Assembly (NCBI RefSeq): GCF_030285625.1
Contig: NZ_CP127294.1
Coordinates: 5,366,501 to 5,430,500 of the forward strand
Direction: 5' to 3'
DNA from: Amycolatopsis sp. 2-15
GTDB taxonomy: Bacteria; Actinomycetota; Actinomycetes; Mycobacteriales; Pseudonocardiaceae
Length of the DNA: 64,000 bases
Below are positions 1 to 9,378 of this stretch, piece by piece. The position numbers and the translations under genes were made by a program. Under the pieces are notes generated by a model. That model did no database searches. It was given only the letters and a program-made list of their open reading frames with translations, and was not told the origin of the DNA. Numbering within the stretch: position 1 is the stretch's first letter; every line of letters starts with the position of its first letter.

Positions 1-454
1 GCGCTTCGTCCTCGCAGTGAAGGCCGCGGGCATCCCGACCGCCGCGGCGTCGTCGTCGAAGAACGCCGGGCTTTTCCTGCGTCAAATCCGCCTCGACACC
101 TTCGCCGCGCAGAACGGCCTTTCCCACGACTTCGTGACGCCCGGACTGAGCCTGCTCGACTCCTTCGACGCCGACATCTCGGGCCGCGACTTCGCCCACG
201 GCAAACCGCACCCGGAGATCTTCCTGACCGGTGCGGCCGAACTCGGCGTCGCCCCCGAAGACTGCTTCGTCGTCGAGGACGCGGCCAGCGGCATCGAGGC
301 CGCCAAGGCCGGCAGGATGTCGGCGTTGGGTGTCGCCAGGGCCGACGACGAGGCGCTGCTCGCGGCCGCGCGGGCCGACCTCGTGGTGACGTCCCTCGAC
401 GAGATCGACGTCGCGGCGCTCGGCCGTCACGTGCTGGCCGGGCGGGCGTCATGA
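1..454 (+). CDS. HAD-family sugar phosphatase / beta-phosphoglucomutase-like, 3' part
   Basis: The frame is open from the first bases, so the start lies outside the window; about 150 residues are visible. HAD motif II is seen as AAASSSKN, motif III as GKPHPEIF and motif IV as VVEDAASGIEAAKAG, the typical end of a beta-phosphoglucomutase-type hydrolase. The catalytic N-terminal Asp is not visible. The stop overlaps the start of the ROK kinase by 4 bases (ATGA), so the two are translationally coupled. Enzymes of this class often isomerise or dephosphorylate sugar phosphates released by disaccharide phosphorylases; a sugar kinase next door fits, but the substrate cannot be read from the sequence. 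Confidence 0.85.
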   Translation, partial: RFVLAVKAAGIPTAAASSSKNAGLFLRQIRLDTFAAQNGLSHDFVTPGLSLLDSFDADISGRDFAHGKPHPEIFLTGAAELGVAPEDCFVVEDAASGIEAAKAGRMSALGVARADDEALLAAARADLVVTSLDEIDVAALGRHVLAGRAS

Positions 455-1449
455 GCAGCCCGGCGGCGCAGGCGGTTCCCCGGCCGGTCCACGAGGCCGC
501 TGAAGGGACGCTCGCCATCGGCGTCGACATCGGCGGCACCAAGATCGCCGCGGGGGTGGTCGACGAGAGCGGGCACATCGTCGCCCGCACCCGGCGTCCG
601 ACCCCCGCCGACGACCCGTCGAAGACCCAGGAGTCCATCGCCGACGCCGTTCGCGAACTGACCAGCGAGTACACCGTGGTCGGGGTCGGTCTGGGCGCGG
701 CGGGTTTCGTCGACGAGAAGCGTTCGACCGTGATGTTCGCGCCGAACCTCGCCTGGCGGGACGAGCATTTGCGGGAATCGCTGGAGGACCGGCTCGGCAT
801 GCCGGTGATCGTGGAGAACGACGCCAACGCCGCCGCGTGGGCCGAGGCCCGGTTCGGCGCCGCCCGTGGCGAGACCCACGTCGTCATCCTCACCATCGGT
901 ACCGGGATCGGCGGCGGTGTGGTCCTCGACGGGAAGCTCTTCCGGGGCCGCTACGGGCTGGCGGCCGAGATCGGGCACTTCACCATCGTCCCCGACGGGC
1001 GACGCTGCGGATGCGGCCTGCACGGCTGTTGGGAGCAGTACGGCAGCGGGCGCGCGCTCGTACTCGAGGCGCAGGAGCAGGCGACCGTCGCGCCCTCGAT
1101 GGCCCAGGAGCTGCTGCGGCTCGCCGGGGGGCGTCCGGCGGGCATCACCGGCCACATCGTCACCGAGGCCGCGCGGTCCGGCGACGTGACCGCCCTGAAC
1201 TGTTTCGACGAGCTGGGCAGATGGCTCGGGCGCGGGATGGCCGCGCTGGCCGCGATCCTCGACCCGGGCATGTTCGTCATCGCCGGCGGCGTGTGCGAGG
1301 CCGGCGAAATTCTCCGCGCACCGACGGAGGCCGTCTTCCGCAAGAACCTCACCGGCCGCGGCCACCGCCCGACCGCGAAGGTGCGTATCGCCGAGCTGGG
1401 CAACGAGGCCGGACTCGTGGGCGCTGCCGACTTGTCCCACCTGCGGTGA
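451..1449 (+). CDS. ROK-family sugar kinase (glucokinase-like)
   Basis: 332 residues, the usual size for single-domain ROK kinases, which phosphorylate glucose or a related hexose in the cytoplasm. The ATP-binding motif GVDIGGTK is near residues 23-30, followed by VENDANAAAWAEARFG with the catalytic Asp, GTGIGGG, and the ROK zinc signature CGCGLHGCWEQYGSG near residues 187-201. There is no N-terminal helix-turn-helix, so it is an enzyme rather than a ROK repressor. ATG overlaps the upstream HAD gene by 4 bases. A 9-bp inverted repeat just after the stop probably ends the transcript. Specificity for glucose is inferred from the family. Confidence 0.9.
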   Translation: MSSPAAQAVPRPVHEAAEGTLAIGVDIGGTKIAAGVVDESGHIVARTRRPTPADDPSKTQESIADAVRELTSEYTVVGVGLGAAGFVDEKRSTVMFAPNLAWRDEHLRESLEDRLGMPVIVENDANAAAWAEARFGAARGETHVVILTIGTGIGGGVVLDGKLFRGRYGLAAEIGHFTIVPDGRRCGCGLHGCWEQYGSGRALVLEAQEQATVAPSMAQELLRLAGGRPAGITGHIVTEAARSGDVTALNCFDELGRWLGRGMAALAAILDPGMFVIAGGVCEAGEILRAPTEAVFRKNLTGRGHRPTAKVRIAELGNEAGLVGAADLSHLR

Positions 1450-1469
1450 GCCCGGCGGGTTCGAGGTAT

Positions 1470-1488
1470 CGGTCGGGATTCCCGACCG
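1470..1488 (+). terminator. Perfect 9+1+9 inverted repeat after the ROK gene
   Basis: CGGTCGGGA, one T, then TCCCGACCG, starting 20 bases after the ROK stop. It could end the sugar-kinase transcript. Because it is perfectly palindromic with a one-base centre and lies about 160 bases upstream of the next start, it could instead be an operator. Confidence 0.4.
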
Positions 1489-1644
1489 GCAAGTCCTTTG
1501 TGGACCTTTTGGCTGGGTGGTGCGTGGGTTCCAGCTCGTCTCGACAGCGACCGCTGCAGCCCTTGGCCCGTAGACCACGGCACGTGCCGCGAAGTAGCAT
1601 GGGATTGCACAGCGTGTCAAGGGCTGACCGAGTGGGTGGTCTTC

Positions 1645-2112
1645 ATGCGCAGTTACCTCGTGGTCGCGAACCAGACCCTTCTGGGTCCGGAGCTGCTGAA
1701 CGAGCTCCACAAGAGGATCGAGGCGGGGCCGAGCGTCTTCTACGTGCTCGTCCCGAACACCGCCGCCGCGCACTACCACACGGTGCCCGCCGCCGGCGGA
1801 TTGATGCCGATGCCCAGCGTGGTGATGGACTTCGGTCGACCTGCCTCCGACGAGGAGGCGACAGCGCAGGCCCGGCAACGGCTGGGCCAGGTGCTCGCCG
1901 ACCTCGCCGCGCGGAAGGTTCAGGCGGACGGCGACCTCGGGAGCGCACAACCGCTCGAAGCCATCGAGAAGGTGCTCGCGGGCCGCGAGTTCGACGAGAT
2001 CATCGTCGCCACACTGCCCCGGCGCGCCTCCCGCTGGCTCCGGGCCGACCTGCCGCACCAAGCCGAGCGCCGGTTCGGCCTGCCGGTCACCACGATCACC
2101 ACAAAACACTGA
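1645..2112 (+). CDS. Usp-like small protein of unknown function
   Basis: 155 residues. ATG at 1645 begins MRSYLVVANQTLLGPELL; an in-frame GTG at 1636 is an alternative. The alternating beta-alpha pattern (SYLVVANQ at the N-terminus, DEIIVATLPRRASRWLR and FGLPVTTITT at the C-terminus) resembles universal stress protein-like domains common in actinomycetes, but no ATP-binding Gx2Gx9GS motif is clear. A run of stress-type genes follows downstream, which makes a stress or dormancy role plausible. Function is not established. Confidence 0.6.
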   Translation: MRSYLVVANQTLLGPELLNELHKRIEAGPSVFYVLVPNTAAAHYHTVPAAGGLMPMPSVVMDFGRPASDEEATAQARQRLGQVLADLAARKVQADGDLGSAQPLEAIEKVLAGREFDEIIVATLPRRASRWLRADLPHQAERRFGLPVTTITTKH

Positions 2113-2503
2113 CCGGCCAGCGCGGCAATGAATTCGACGCGGGAGTGATCACCTGTTATTTGATCAGGTACCTCGTTGGAGAGTCGCGGATCTGGTGACC
2201 GAGGATCGCGAGGGAAACTTTTTCTCGTGAGTCCGCGGCAGCTCACACTGCTTTCCACGACGAACTTTTCACCGCACCGGTCGGTTAGCCGAAATCGCCC
2301 CGCGGCCCGACCTGGCGCGGACCACTGTGGCCATCTCAGACGCCTCGCCCCGGGTCAGATGAACAGCCTTGTCGGGCCGGCCGCACGGGAATTGTCTGCG
2401 TGCGGGCGGCCGACTCAGACAGAGGTGTGGACCGCCGTGTTCGTGAACTCCGCCGATGCGATCGGCGGCGTCTGGGCCCCGCTCGCATGCCGGCCGGCCA
2501 ATT

Positions 2504-2620
2504 GGGGGAGATGGCGTTGACAGTGACGCCGAATCGTGCGAGTTCTTTCGTGGTGCGGAGAACCGAGGCCGCGGCGATGCCACGCATCTCGATGCTGACG
2601 GATGCGGACGCCGGCTGGAC
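2504..2620 (-). pseudogene. Fragment of a short-chain dehydrogenase/reductase
   Basis: On the minus strand a stretch reads RGIAAASVLRTTKELARF followed by GVTVNAISP, matching the SDR segment just after the catalytic Tyr-Lys (helix alphaF and the NAIxP strand). Neither the Rossmann GxxxGxG motif nor the Tyr-Lys pair is present around it, and the frame becomes low-complexity Arg-rich sequence afterwards. It is a remnant of about 30-40 codons. The rest of 2113-2830 shows no convincing gene. Confidence 0.55.
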
Positions 2621-2829
2621 TTACTCTCGCCGCGCTGATACCGGGTCCTGTTGAGTCGGAGCGTGCGCTGCTCGGGATTCCCGCAGGCGGCAGTCAGAGC
2701 CCAGTGGGAGCGTGAACGGAAGCTTCCGTGTCGGCTGCCCGCGCCGTCCACGATGGGTTCGCTGCTCGTAGTGACGCTGGTTCGGCCAGGTTCGAACGGG
2801 GATCGGTACCTGCCTTTTCCCAGCCGGGA

Positions 2830-3343
2830 TCATGGATGCTTCGCCGCCGGAGCGAGCGACAGGGTGACCTTCCGCTCCGGCCTGCCCCGGCCGATACGGT
2901 AGGGCAGGCCCAGCGCGGCGAACACGCCGAGCATCCTCGAGTCCTGCGCCGGCACTTCGACGATGAAACTCCGCACGCCCTCGTGGCCCGCCGAGACGAC
3001 GAGCTGATCGAGCAGCAGCGTCGCGACCCCGTGTGTCCACCACCAAAGCGATCTCGGCCTCGGCCGGATCGGGGAGGATCTGGTACCTGGCGACACCGAC
3101 CAGGTGGTTGTGCACGAAGCAGCCGACCGCGGTGTGCCCGACTCCGGAATTCCGCGCGAGCTGTGTCGCGAGCCTGCCCAGCCGAGCCGTACCCAGTCCG
3201 AAGAACCACAAGCACCGGTCGCGCCCGGACAGGCGCGCCTGCAGAGCGAGGACGGCCACGACGTCACCGGCGTCCAGCCTTCGCACCCAGGCGATCTCGC
3301 CGTCGGACAGGAGCGCCTTGACGGGTGGGGTGGTGACGGACAT
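2830..3343 (-). pseudogene. GNAT-like protein, frameshifted
   Basis: ATG at 3343 with GGAG just upstream opens MSVTTPPVKALLSDGEIAWV and runs through RDRCLWFFGLG and AVGCFVHNHLVGVARYQIL to ALVVDT near 3030. The protein then continues in another frame as HGVATLLLDQLVVSAGHEG, FIVEVPAQDSRMLGVFAALG and ends at 2830. The join lies where the acetyl-CoA pyrophosphate loop (RGxGxA/G) should be, so a few bases appear to be missing. The fold resembles GNAT domains of actinobacterial stress proteins. Either a pseudogene or a sequence error near 3020-3035. Confidence 0.7.
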
Positions 3344-3409
3344 GTCGTCTCCTCGCGAGGGTGCGGGAGCCGCCGGAGTATTCGGGCCTCGGCGTACTTT
3401 CTTGTGCGG

Positions 3410-3826
3410 TTACGAGGGACGGGCCGTCTCCGGGACTCCGCGCGCGGCGAGGATTTCCTCGGCCCGATCGCCATTGTCCCGGCGCGACGCGGCGATGAGG
3501 GCGTCGTGGCCGGCCGCCTCGGGTGCGCCCGGAGGGATCGTCAGCAGGCTGACCCGGTGTGGTTCCGGTCCGGTCACGGTCACGAGATGTCCGGCCGCGG
3601 CTCGGACACCGTGCAGGCGCACGACGTGACCGGCGATCTCCAGTCGCCGTGGGGCCTTGTCCCACTCGGTCGTCGCGTAGGTCACCCGCGTGGTGTATCC
3701 GAGGCGCATGGCGAGGACTTCGACCAGCGGCGGCAGTTCTGCCACCAGATCGCGCGATCGTGGCCACCAGGCACCGTCCAAAGTGCCCGGTGGTGCGTCC
3801 TTGGGCTTCAGGCGAAGCCGCAGCAG
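3410..3826 (-). CDS. DUF5994-like actinobacterial protein, uncertain or broken start
   Basis: The visible protein contains LLRLRLKPKDAPPGTLDGAW followed by WPRSRDLVAELPPLVEVLA and RVTYATTEWDKAPRRLEI, the pattern I associate with DUF5994 (function unknown). The frame is open upstream of 3826 to a stop near 3968 but has no ATG or GTG there. The only ATG nearby, at 3882 with a suitable position, is in another frame that stops near 3808. A frameshift near 3826-3870 or use of the TTG at 3781 are the options. A second, more decayed copy lies at 14525-14644. Confidence 0.55.
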   Translation of the reverse strand: MLRLRLKPKDAPPGTLDGAWWPRSRDLVAELPPLVEVLAMRLGYTTRVTYATTEWDKAPRRLEIAGHVVRLHGVRAAAGHLVTVTGPEPHRVSLLTIPPGAPEAAGHDALIAASRRDNGDRAEEILAARGVPETARPS

Positions 3827-3982
3827 GTGATGGGTGGCGGCCGTGCCCGGCCTCCAGTCTGGGTGCGCGGATTCGGCGTCATGCCGAACTCCCGTCCCGA
3901 TCGCGATCGACCGACAAGGAGTGACCCGAGGACGACGCCGACTCTGCTGCCCGCGCGCGGAATGCTCTCAGTGACACCGATT

Positions 3983-5469
3983 CTACACCCCGCCGGTCTT
4001 TTCGAGCAGCGCCAGCAGGGCGTCCAGGGGCACGGTGGCCAGTGCGACCCTGGTGTCGCTGCTGCCGTAGGGCAGCCACAGCGTGCCGTCGTGGATCAGC
4101 CCGCCGCAGGAGTAGACGACGTTGGGCACGACCCCTCACGCTCGTCGTCGTCCGGCACGAGCAGCGGGTCGGGCAGCGCGCCCACGATCCGGGACGGGTC
4201 GGTCAGGTCGAGCAGCAGTGCGCCGATGGCGTAGGTCCGCATGGGGCAGACGCCGTGGGTGAGCACGAGCCAGCCCGCCCGCGTTTCCAGGGGAGAGCCG
4301 CAGTTGCCTACCTGCAACAGCTCCCACGCGGCCTTCGGACCGCGCAGGGGCACCTCGCCGGACCATGACCGGCCGTCGGGCGAGGTCGCCAGGCTCGTTG
4401 TTTCCCCGTCCCCGCGGCACAACGCGAGATGCCTGCCGCCGACGAGCCGAGGGAACAACGCCATGCCCTTGTTGCGTGCGGCCGGCCCGGTGAGGGCGAA
4501 CGCGCTGAAGGACGTCAGGTCGGCGCTCTCCAGCAACCGAGGCATTACCGAGATGCCGTCGTACGCGGTATAAGTAGCCCGGTAGCTGGTCTCGCCGGTG
4601 TCGGCGGTGAAGTGAACGAAGCGCGCGTCTTCCATCCCGTGGCTTTCGGTCGTGCTGATCGGCCACAGCAGCCGTTGCGCGAGATCGGTGTCGCCGGGGA
4701 AACCCACCGTGTAGCTGGCAGCGGTGACCGCGCGGATTCGCTGCGCTGTGTCGCCCGCCCCAGGTCGTTCGAGCAGGCGCGAGTCGAGAGCGGACAGCCC
4801 GCGATCGAGATCGTGCTGGTCGAAGGGATTCGGCAGAGTCGAGATCACGGTGGCGGTGATCTCGTTGTCGCATCCCTCGTGTGCCAGCGCGGCGCGGAGC
4901 CAGTCGCGGCTCCACGAATCCCGTTGGCGTTCACCGGTGGTGACCGGTCCGGTCCGCGGCTCCCATGCGGTGCGCGGCCCCGGACCCAGCACGCCGGTGG
5001 CGAAACCGATCGAGGAGAGGTGACCTTCGCCGATGCCGCGCAGGCTGAGCACCACTCGCCGCCGGCCCGGTGCCAGCCCGTCCTGCCGGGGATGCGGCAC
5101 GAGGGAGGGGTTGCACAGCGCCGCCGCCTCGACCGCGTATTCGTGGGTGAAGCACGCGCCGAGCAGCAGCCGGCGTCGCGCGCTGAGGGAACGCGGATCG
5201 AGGATCCGGTGGCTCATGATCGACGCGTTGCGTTCCAGGACCGCGGCGAACTGCCGGTGCCGGCCGGAGAAATCGGCCAGCACGCGTTCCAGAGCCGACT
5301 CGACGGAACTCTCCGGCAGCGCGAGGACACGCGCGATCAGCGCGCCTGCCCGAGACCGGGTCTCCGGGATCTCCTCGCCGGGCACGAACAGCTTGGTGAC
5401 GACTCGGCCGGGGTCGGGCCGGAACGGGGTCGGGTGCCGGGTCACCAGGCCCGGCGTCTCGCCGATCAC
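3983..5469 (-). CDS. GH130 glycosidase/phosphorylase, single-base frameshift near the C-terminus
   Basis: The main frame from ATG 5469 reads TPFRPDPGRVVTKLFVPGEE, then MSHRILDPRSLSARRRLLLG, FTHEYAVEAAALCNPSLVPH, WPISTTESHGMEDARFVHF and GPKAAWELLQVGNCGSPLET, all typical of GH130 (beta-mannoside phosphorylases and mannosidases). At about 4131 one base seems to be missing; in the next frame the family's C-terminus continues as VPNVVYSCGGLIHDGTLWLP, then YGSSDTRVALATVPLD, ending at a TAG at 3983. The intact ending implies a very recent mutation or a sequencing error. The start overlaps the preceding gene by 4 bases, in an operon with the toroid protein and glycosyltransferase. Confidence 0.85.
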
Positions 5470-6482
5470 GACACACCGATGCCCGAGAACCGGTCAGCCC
5501 GCAGCCGGGGGAGCTGAAACGTGGACAGCAATGCCAGCGTCGACTCGGCGCCCTGGTTCCGGTTGACGCCGTCGGCCCGGAGCCCGTCGGCGCAGCCACC
5601 GGTCTCGCGGTTCAGCAACGGCGTGTTCGCGTCGTTCGCGCCCAGGTACCAGGTGCGGGCGAGCTCCACTGTGGACGCCCAGCGGCCCGTCCCCGTGACC
5701 GCGTGGGCACGGGCGCAGGCCGCGGCGAGTGCGGCCACCTCGATCGGCTGCTGGTCGAATCCCGGCGGCGAATCCGCCGGGGACCAGCCCCCGGCGGGAA
5801 CCACCGACAACCGGCCGTCGCGGGCCTGCAAGTCCACCAGCCAGCCGAGGACGCGCAATCCGTCGGCGAGCACGTCCGGCCGGGACAACAGGGCGCCGGC
5901 GGCGATCAGGACCTCGGCGACCGCTCCGTTGGCGTAGGCCAGCCGGGGCTCCGGCCACGGCCAGTCGTGGCCGGCCGGGATCGGCCCGATCGCCGTGACG
6001 GCGGCACCGAGCAGTCGCCGTGCCGGCTCGTCCTGGGGAGTCCGGAAGAGCACTTCGGTGGCGCCCAGTGCGGCGAACACCATCGCGCGCGGTGAAGGAG
6101 ACCGTCGGCGTGCCCCCGCGTCGAAGAGGAGCCGTGCCTCCGTGCGGAGCCAGGCCCGCTCGGCATAGGCGGCCGTGCTGCCGAGTCCCCAGAGCGCCCG
6201 GCCCCACCAGTCACCGAGTCCGGGGGCATCCTGCCAGCCACGGTCGAAGCCGAGCCGGTTGCGGAAGCAGCCGTCCTGGTGCGCGTGCGCGGTGAACGCG
6301 AACAGCGTTTCCTGCAGGCCCAGCAGTTCCGCGGAGAGGCCCCGCTCACGGCTCAGCACGACCAGGCCACGGGCGGCGTCGTCGAGGCAGTACCCGTGCT
6401 CCCGGCGCGGGATGGCTCCGCATGCGTGTTCGAAGAGGCCGACGTCGTCGGACAGCCGCAGGAGGTGGCGGCTGTCCAGCAT
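5466..6482 (-). CDS. Predicted (alpha/alpha)6 toroid protein partnered with a glycosyltransferase
   Basis: 338 residues starting MLDSRHLLRLSDDVGLFEHA. Repeated paired helices with aromatic and acidic turns (REHGYCLDDAARGLVVL, WWGRALWGLGSTAAYA, YANGAVAEVLIAAGALL, GFDQQPIEVAALAAACARA, GGCADGLRADGVNRNQGAES) resemble the toroid fold of GH-type carbohydrate enzymes. Proteins like this are usually found beside GT4 and GH130 genes and are often annotated only as glycosyltransferase-associated. The start overlaps the stop of the GT4 gene and its stop overlaps the GH130 start, so the three are coupled. Catalytic function is not established. Confidence 0.7.
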   Translation of the reverse strand: MLDSRHLLRLSDDVGLFEHACGAIPRREHGYCLDDAARGLVVLSRERGLSAELLGLQETLFAFTAHAHQDGCFRNRLGFDRGWQDAPGLGDWWGRALWGLGSTAAYAERAWLRTEARLLFDAGARRRSPSPRAMVFAALGATEVLFRTPQDEPARRLLGAAVTAIGPIPAGHDWPWPEPRLAYANGAVAEVLIAAGALLSRPDVLADGLRVLGWLVDLQARDGRLSVVPAGGWSPADSPPGFDQQPIEVAALAAACARAHAVTGTGRWASTVELARTWYLGANDANTPLLNRETGGCADGLRADGVNRNQGAESTLALLSTFQLPRLRADRFSGIGVS

Positions 6483-7612
6483 CACGCCACGACCGGAGCC
6501 GCGGCGGACACGAGTTCGGCACCGAGCTTGTCGTATTGCTTCGCCACTGATGTCCAGCCGAGGGTGCGGGCGACGATCCCGGCAGCACCGGCCATTCGCG
6601 TCGCGATGTCCCGGTCGGTCAGGATCGTCTGGAGCGCGGCCGCGATCGCCGCCGGGTCCTGGTGGTTGACGAGTGTGCCCGCGCCACCGGAGAGCAGTTC
6701 GACGGCGTGCGGGAAACGGGTCGCCACCACCGGCGTCCGTGCGGTGACGGCCTCGATGAGCACTCCGGAGGTGACCTGGTCGCGTGAGTCGTAGGGCAGG
6801 AGGACGACCTCGGCGCGGGCCACCAGACGGCGCAGCAACACGGTGTCGAGGTAGCGCGAGTCGAACCGGACCCGGTCTCCCACGCCGAGCCGCTCGGTCC
6901 GGACCAGCAGCGAATGGCGGTAGCTTTCCCCTTGCTGGGCAAGCACCTTGGGATGGGTCCGCCCGGCGACCAGGTAGCGCGGCTCCGGCCACAGGGCAGG
7001 CAGCAGGGCCATCGCGTCGATGCCCCACTCGATGCCCTTGCCGGGGCCGAGCAGGCCCCAGGTGAGGATCTGGCGTTGCTGGGTGCGGTGCGGCACCGGT
7101 ACCGGTGCCGTGCCGTTCGTATCGGTGGCACCGTGGGGGATCACCGTGAGTCGGCCGGCGGGGACGTCGTAGCCGGCGACGAGCCGGGTTCGCGCGGCCT
7201 CGCTCATCACCACGATCGCGGTCGCCGCGGCGAGCACGCCGTTGAGCACTTCGCGCTGGTGTGGTGTCGGTGCGGTGAGCACGGTGTGCAGGACGACGAT
7301 CGCCGGGACCCGCAGCAGTTCCAGGACGCGCAGGACGTCCTCGTCGTCCTCACCGCCGTAGATGCCGTACTCGTGCTGCACGATCGCGACGTCTTCCCGG
7401 TCGAGCAGGGTGGCCGCGTCCTGCCAGCTGCGTGGTGAGCCGGCGACCAGATCGCCGACCACCTCCGGTGCACCGGCGGAGTCCCTGGACTCCACGGCCC
7501 GCACCACCCCGCCCGCGGATCCTGGCGGCAATGCCGCGCGGAGCGAGGCGGTGAACGACGCGAGTCCGCAGAGCGTCGGCGGATAGGTACTCAGGAAACC
7601 GAACGTGATCAC
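6482..7612 (-). CDS. GT4-type glycosyltransferase
   Basis: About 376 residues from GTG 7612 (VITFGFLSTYPPTLCGLASF), an N-terminus typical of GT-B enzymes with the glycine-rich acceptor loop. It continues with VAIVQHEYGIYGGEDDED, a donor-binding segment ILTWGLLGPGKGIEWGIDA, the GT4 E-x7-E region VLIEAVTARTPVVATRFPHA, and HAVELLSGGAGTLV. The long open frame upstream to 7804 is an antisense artefact across the slipin gene. It transfers a sugar from a nucleotide-sugar donor; the acceptor is unknown. First gene of an operon with the toroid and GH130 proteins, perhaps synthesis or turnover of a stress-related oligosaccharide (inference). Confidence 0.85.
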   Translation of the reverse strand: MITFGFLSTYPPTLCGLASFTASLRAALPPGSAGGVVRAVESRDSAGAPEVVGDLVAGSPRSWQDAATLLDREDVAIVQHEYGIYGGEDDEDVLRVLELLRVPAIVVLHTVLTAPTPHQREVLNGVLAAATAIVVMSEAARTRLVAGYDVPAGRLTVIPHGATDTNGTAPVPVPHRTQQRQILTWGLLGPGKGIEWGIDAMALLPALWPEPRYLVAGRTHPKVLAQQGESYRHSLLVRTERLGVGDRVRFDSRYLDTVLLRRLVARAEVVLLPYDSRDQVTSGVLIEAVTARTPVVATRFPHAVELLSGGAGTLVNHQDPAAIAAALQTILTDRDIATRMAGAAGIVARTLGWTSVAKQYDKLGAELVSAAAPVVA

Positions 7613-7670
7613 GCGGAGCCTTTCGGAACGCGGCTGCGCGCGGCAACCAGATGGGGGTGACACGGCCGGT

Positions 7671-8531
7671 TCAGAGCTCGCCGGGTGCGGCTGACCCGTT
7701 CGTCGCCGAGGCCGCGGGCACGATCGCGGCCGTTTCGGGGGCTTTGGCGGCGGGCACGGTCCCGGCCGCGGCGGATTCCCTGGCGAGGAAGGTGCCGAGC
7801 TCACCGATGGTGCTCATCAGCGGGGCGGGGAACACGATGGTGGTGTTCTTGTCGACACCGAGTTCGACGAGGCTCTGAAGGTTGCGCAGCTGCAATGCGA
7901 GCGGGTGCGCCATCATGGTGTCCGAGGCATCGCCGAGCGCTGCCGCGGCCAGTGATTCACCTTCGGCGCTGATGATCTTGGCGCGCTTCTCGCGTTCTGC
8001 CTCGGCTTGCCGGGCCATCGCGCGTTTCATGGCCTCGGGCAGCTGGATGTCCTTCAGTTCCACCAAGGTGACTTCCACGCCCCAGCCGAGCGTGGTGATG
8101 TCGAGGATCCGGCGGATGTCGAGATTGATGCTGTCGGTCTCGGACAACGTCTCGTCCAGCGTGTGCTGGCCGACGACCTTCCGCAGGGTCGTCTGGGCGA
8201 TCTGATCGATCGCGGCGTAGACGTTTTCGATCGCGACGACGGACTTCGTTACGTCGATAACCCGGAAATAGGCGACTGCCGAGACGTCGAGGCTCACATT
8301 GTCGCGGGTGATGATGCCCTGCGACTGGATGGGCATTGTGACAATCCGCAGCGGCACCCGGCGCAGCACGTCGACCACCGGGATGATCAGCCGCAGCCCG
8401 GGCTCGCGGACGCCGAGCACCCGGCCGAGCCGGAACAGGACACCGCGTTCGTACTGTTTGACGATCCGCACCGCGGATGCCAGCAGGATCACCAGCGCGG
8501 CGATGACCACGATGATCACGACAATGTTCAT
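7671..8531 (-). CDS. Slipin / SPFH (band 7) membrane protein
   Basis: 286 residues from ATG 8531 ([20 protein letters not shown]), a single N-terminal membrane hairpin. The SPFH domain follows: [74 protein letters not shown], then a coiled region [38 protein letters not shown] and the conserved end [17 protein letters not shown]. The C-terminal 45 residues are Ala/Pro-rich. Slipins scaffold membrane microdomains; no NfeD protease partner lies beside it. A decayed copy of its C-terminal half is at 13983-14270. Confidence 0.92.
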   Translation of the reverse strand: MNIVVIIVVIAALVILLASAVRIVKQYERGVLFRLGRVLGVREPGLRLIIPVVDVLRRVPLRIVTMPIQSQGIITRDNVSLDVSAVAYFRVIDVTKSVVAIENVYAAIDQIAQTTLRKVVGQHTLDETLSETDSINLDIRRILDITTLGWGVEVTLVELKDIQLPEAMKRAMARQAEAEREKRAKIISAEGESLAAAALGDASDTMMAHPLALQLRNLQSLVELGVDKNTTIVFPAPLMSTIGELGTFLARESAAAGTVPAAKAPETAAIVPAASATNGSAAPGEL

Positions 8532-8617
8532 GGCGCTCCAGAAAACGCTCGCTGCGACAGGCCGCGGGTGAGCCGGCACCCGCGGGGGAAACGCGTGCCG
8601 GCCGGATGGGTGACGCC

Positions 8618-9292
8618 TCAGCCGACGAGCGTCACCTGGTTGTCGACCGCGGTCACGCCTGTGGCGAACCAGGCGGCCTGTTCGGCTTGACGGCGTTCGG
8701 TCGAGGAGGAGGCCGTACCCGTCAGGGTGACCTGGCTTCCGGTGACCTCGACCTCGACGTGCTGGGCGCCCGACGGCGCATGCCGCCGCAGGGCCGCGGC
8801 GATCCTGCCCTGGGTTTCGGCGGGAGTGACCTCCGCCGAGGGCTTCACCACGATCAGGTTTCGTACCCCGCTCACCCCGGGCAGCATGGCGATCGCGTGC
8901 CGGGCGGCTTCGCGCTGATACTGCCAGGCCACCGAGCCCCGCAGTGTGAGCACGTGATCCTGGACCTCGACCTGCACCGACCCGCGCGGTATCACGACCG
9001 TGCGGCGGTCGAAGACGATCGCGGCTTCGCGCGCAAGATCCGCGTCCTGCGGGATGCCGCCCTTGTGCTGGACGACGATCTGGTCGCCGGTCACGGTCAC
9101 GCCGTGGACGCGGGTCGCCGCGCGAAGGGCTTCTTCCTTCTCGGGGTAGGTCCCGACGGTGCCGGTCAGCGTCGCCGCGCCATCGGTGACGGCCACTCCG
9201 ATCTGTTCGGCGTCGACGCTGGGAGTCCAGACCAGCTCATCGGCGATAGCGTTCTGGAGCTCATGATCGGCCCTGTGCTGGGTCTGTGTCAT
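8618..9292 (-). CDS. BON-domain protein with three BON repeats
   Basis: 224 residues from ATG 9292 ([20 protein letters not shown]). Three BON units are visible near residues 8-75, 85-150 and 155-222, each with the pattern of a helix followed by VxVxxGxVxLxGxV ([52 protein letters not shown]). No signal peptide is present, so it is probably cytoplasmic. BON domains are thought to bind membranes or lipids and are common among osmotic and other stress proteins. Divergent from the response regulator at 9379 with an 86-base shared promoter region. Confidence 0.88.
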   Translation of the reverse strand: MTQTQHRADHELQNAIADELVWTPSVDAEQIGVAVTDGAATLTGTVGTYPEKEEALRAATRVHGVTVTGDQIVVQHKGGIPQDADLAREAAIVFDRRTVVIPRGSVQVEVQDHVLTLRGSVAWQYQREAARHAIAMLPGVSGVRNLIVVKPSAEVTPAETQGRIAAALRRHAPSGAQHVEVEVTGSQVTLTGTASSSTERRQAEQAAWFATGVTAVDNQVTLVG

Positions 9293-9378
9293 CCGCCGAC
9301 CGTGCGCCCTCCCGCGCTCCGCGGGTAGAGTCATCCGACCTTCCCGAGGGTGCCGTTCAGCAGGCGTAGCGTGAACCT

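Noticed and set aside
6482..7804. Glycosyltransferase starting at 7804
   Set aside because: The first 64 codons are Pro/Arg-rich and overlap the slipin gene on the same strand in another frame; the GT-B fold starts at GTG 7612.
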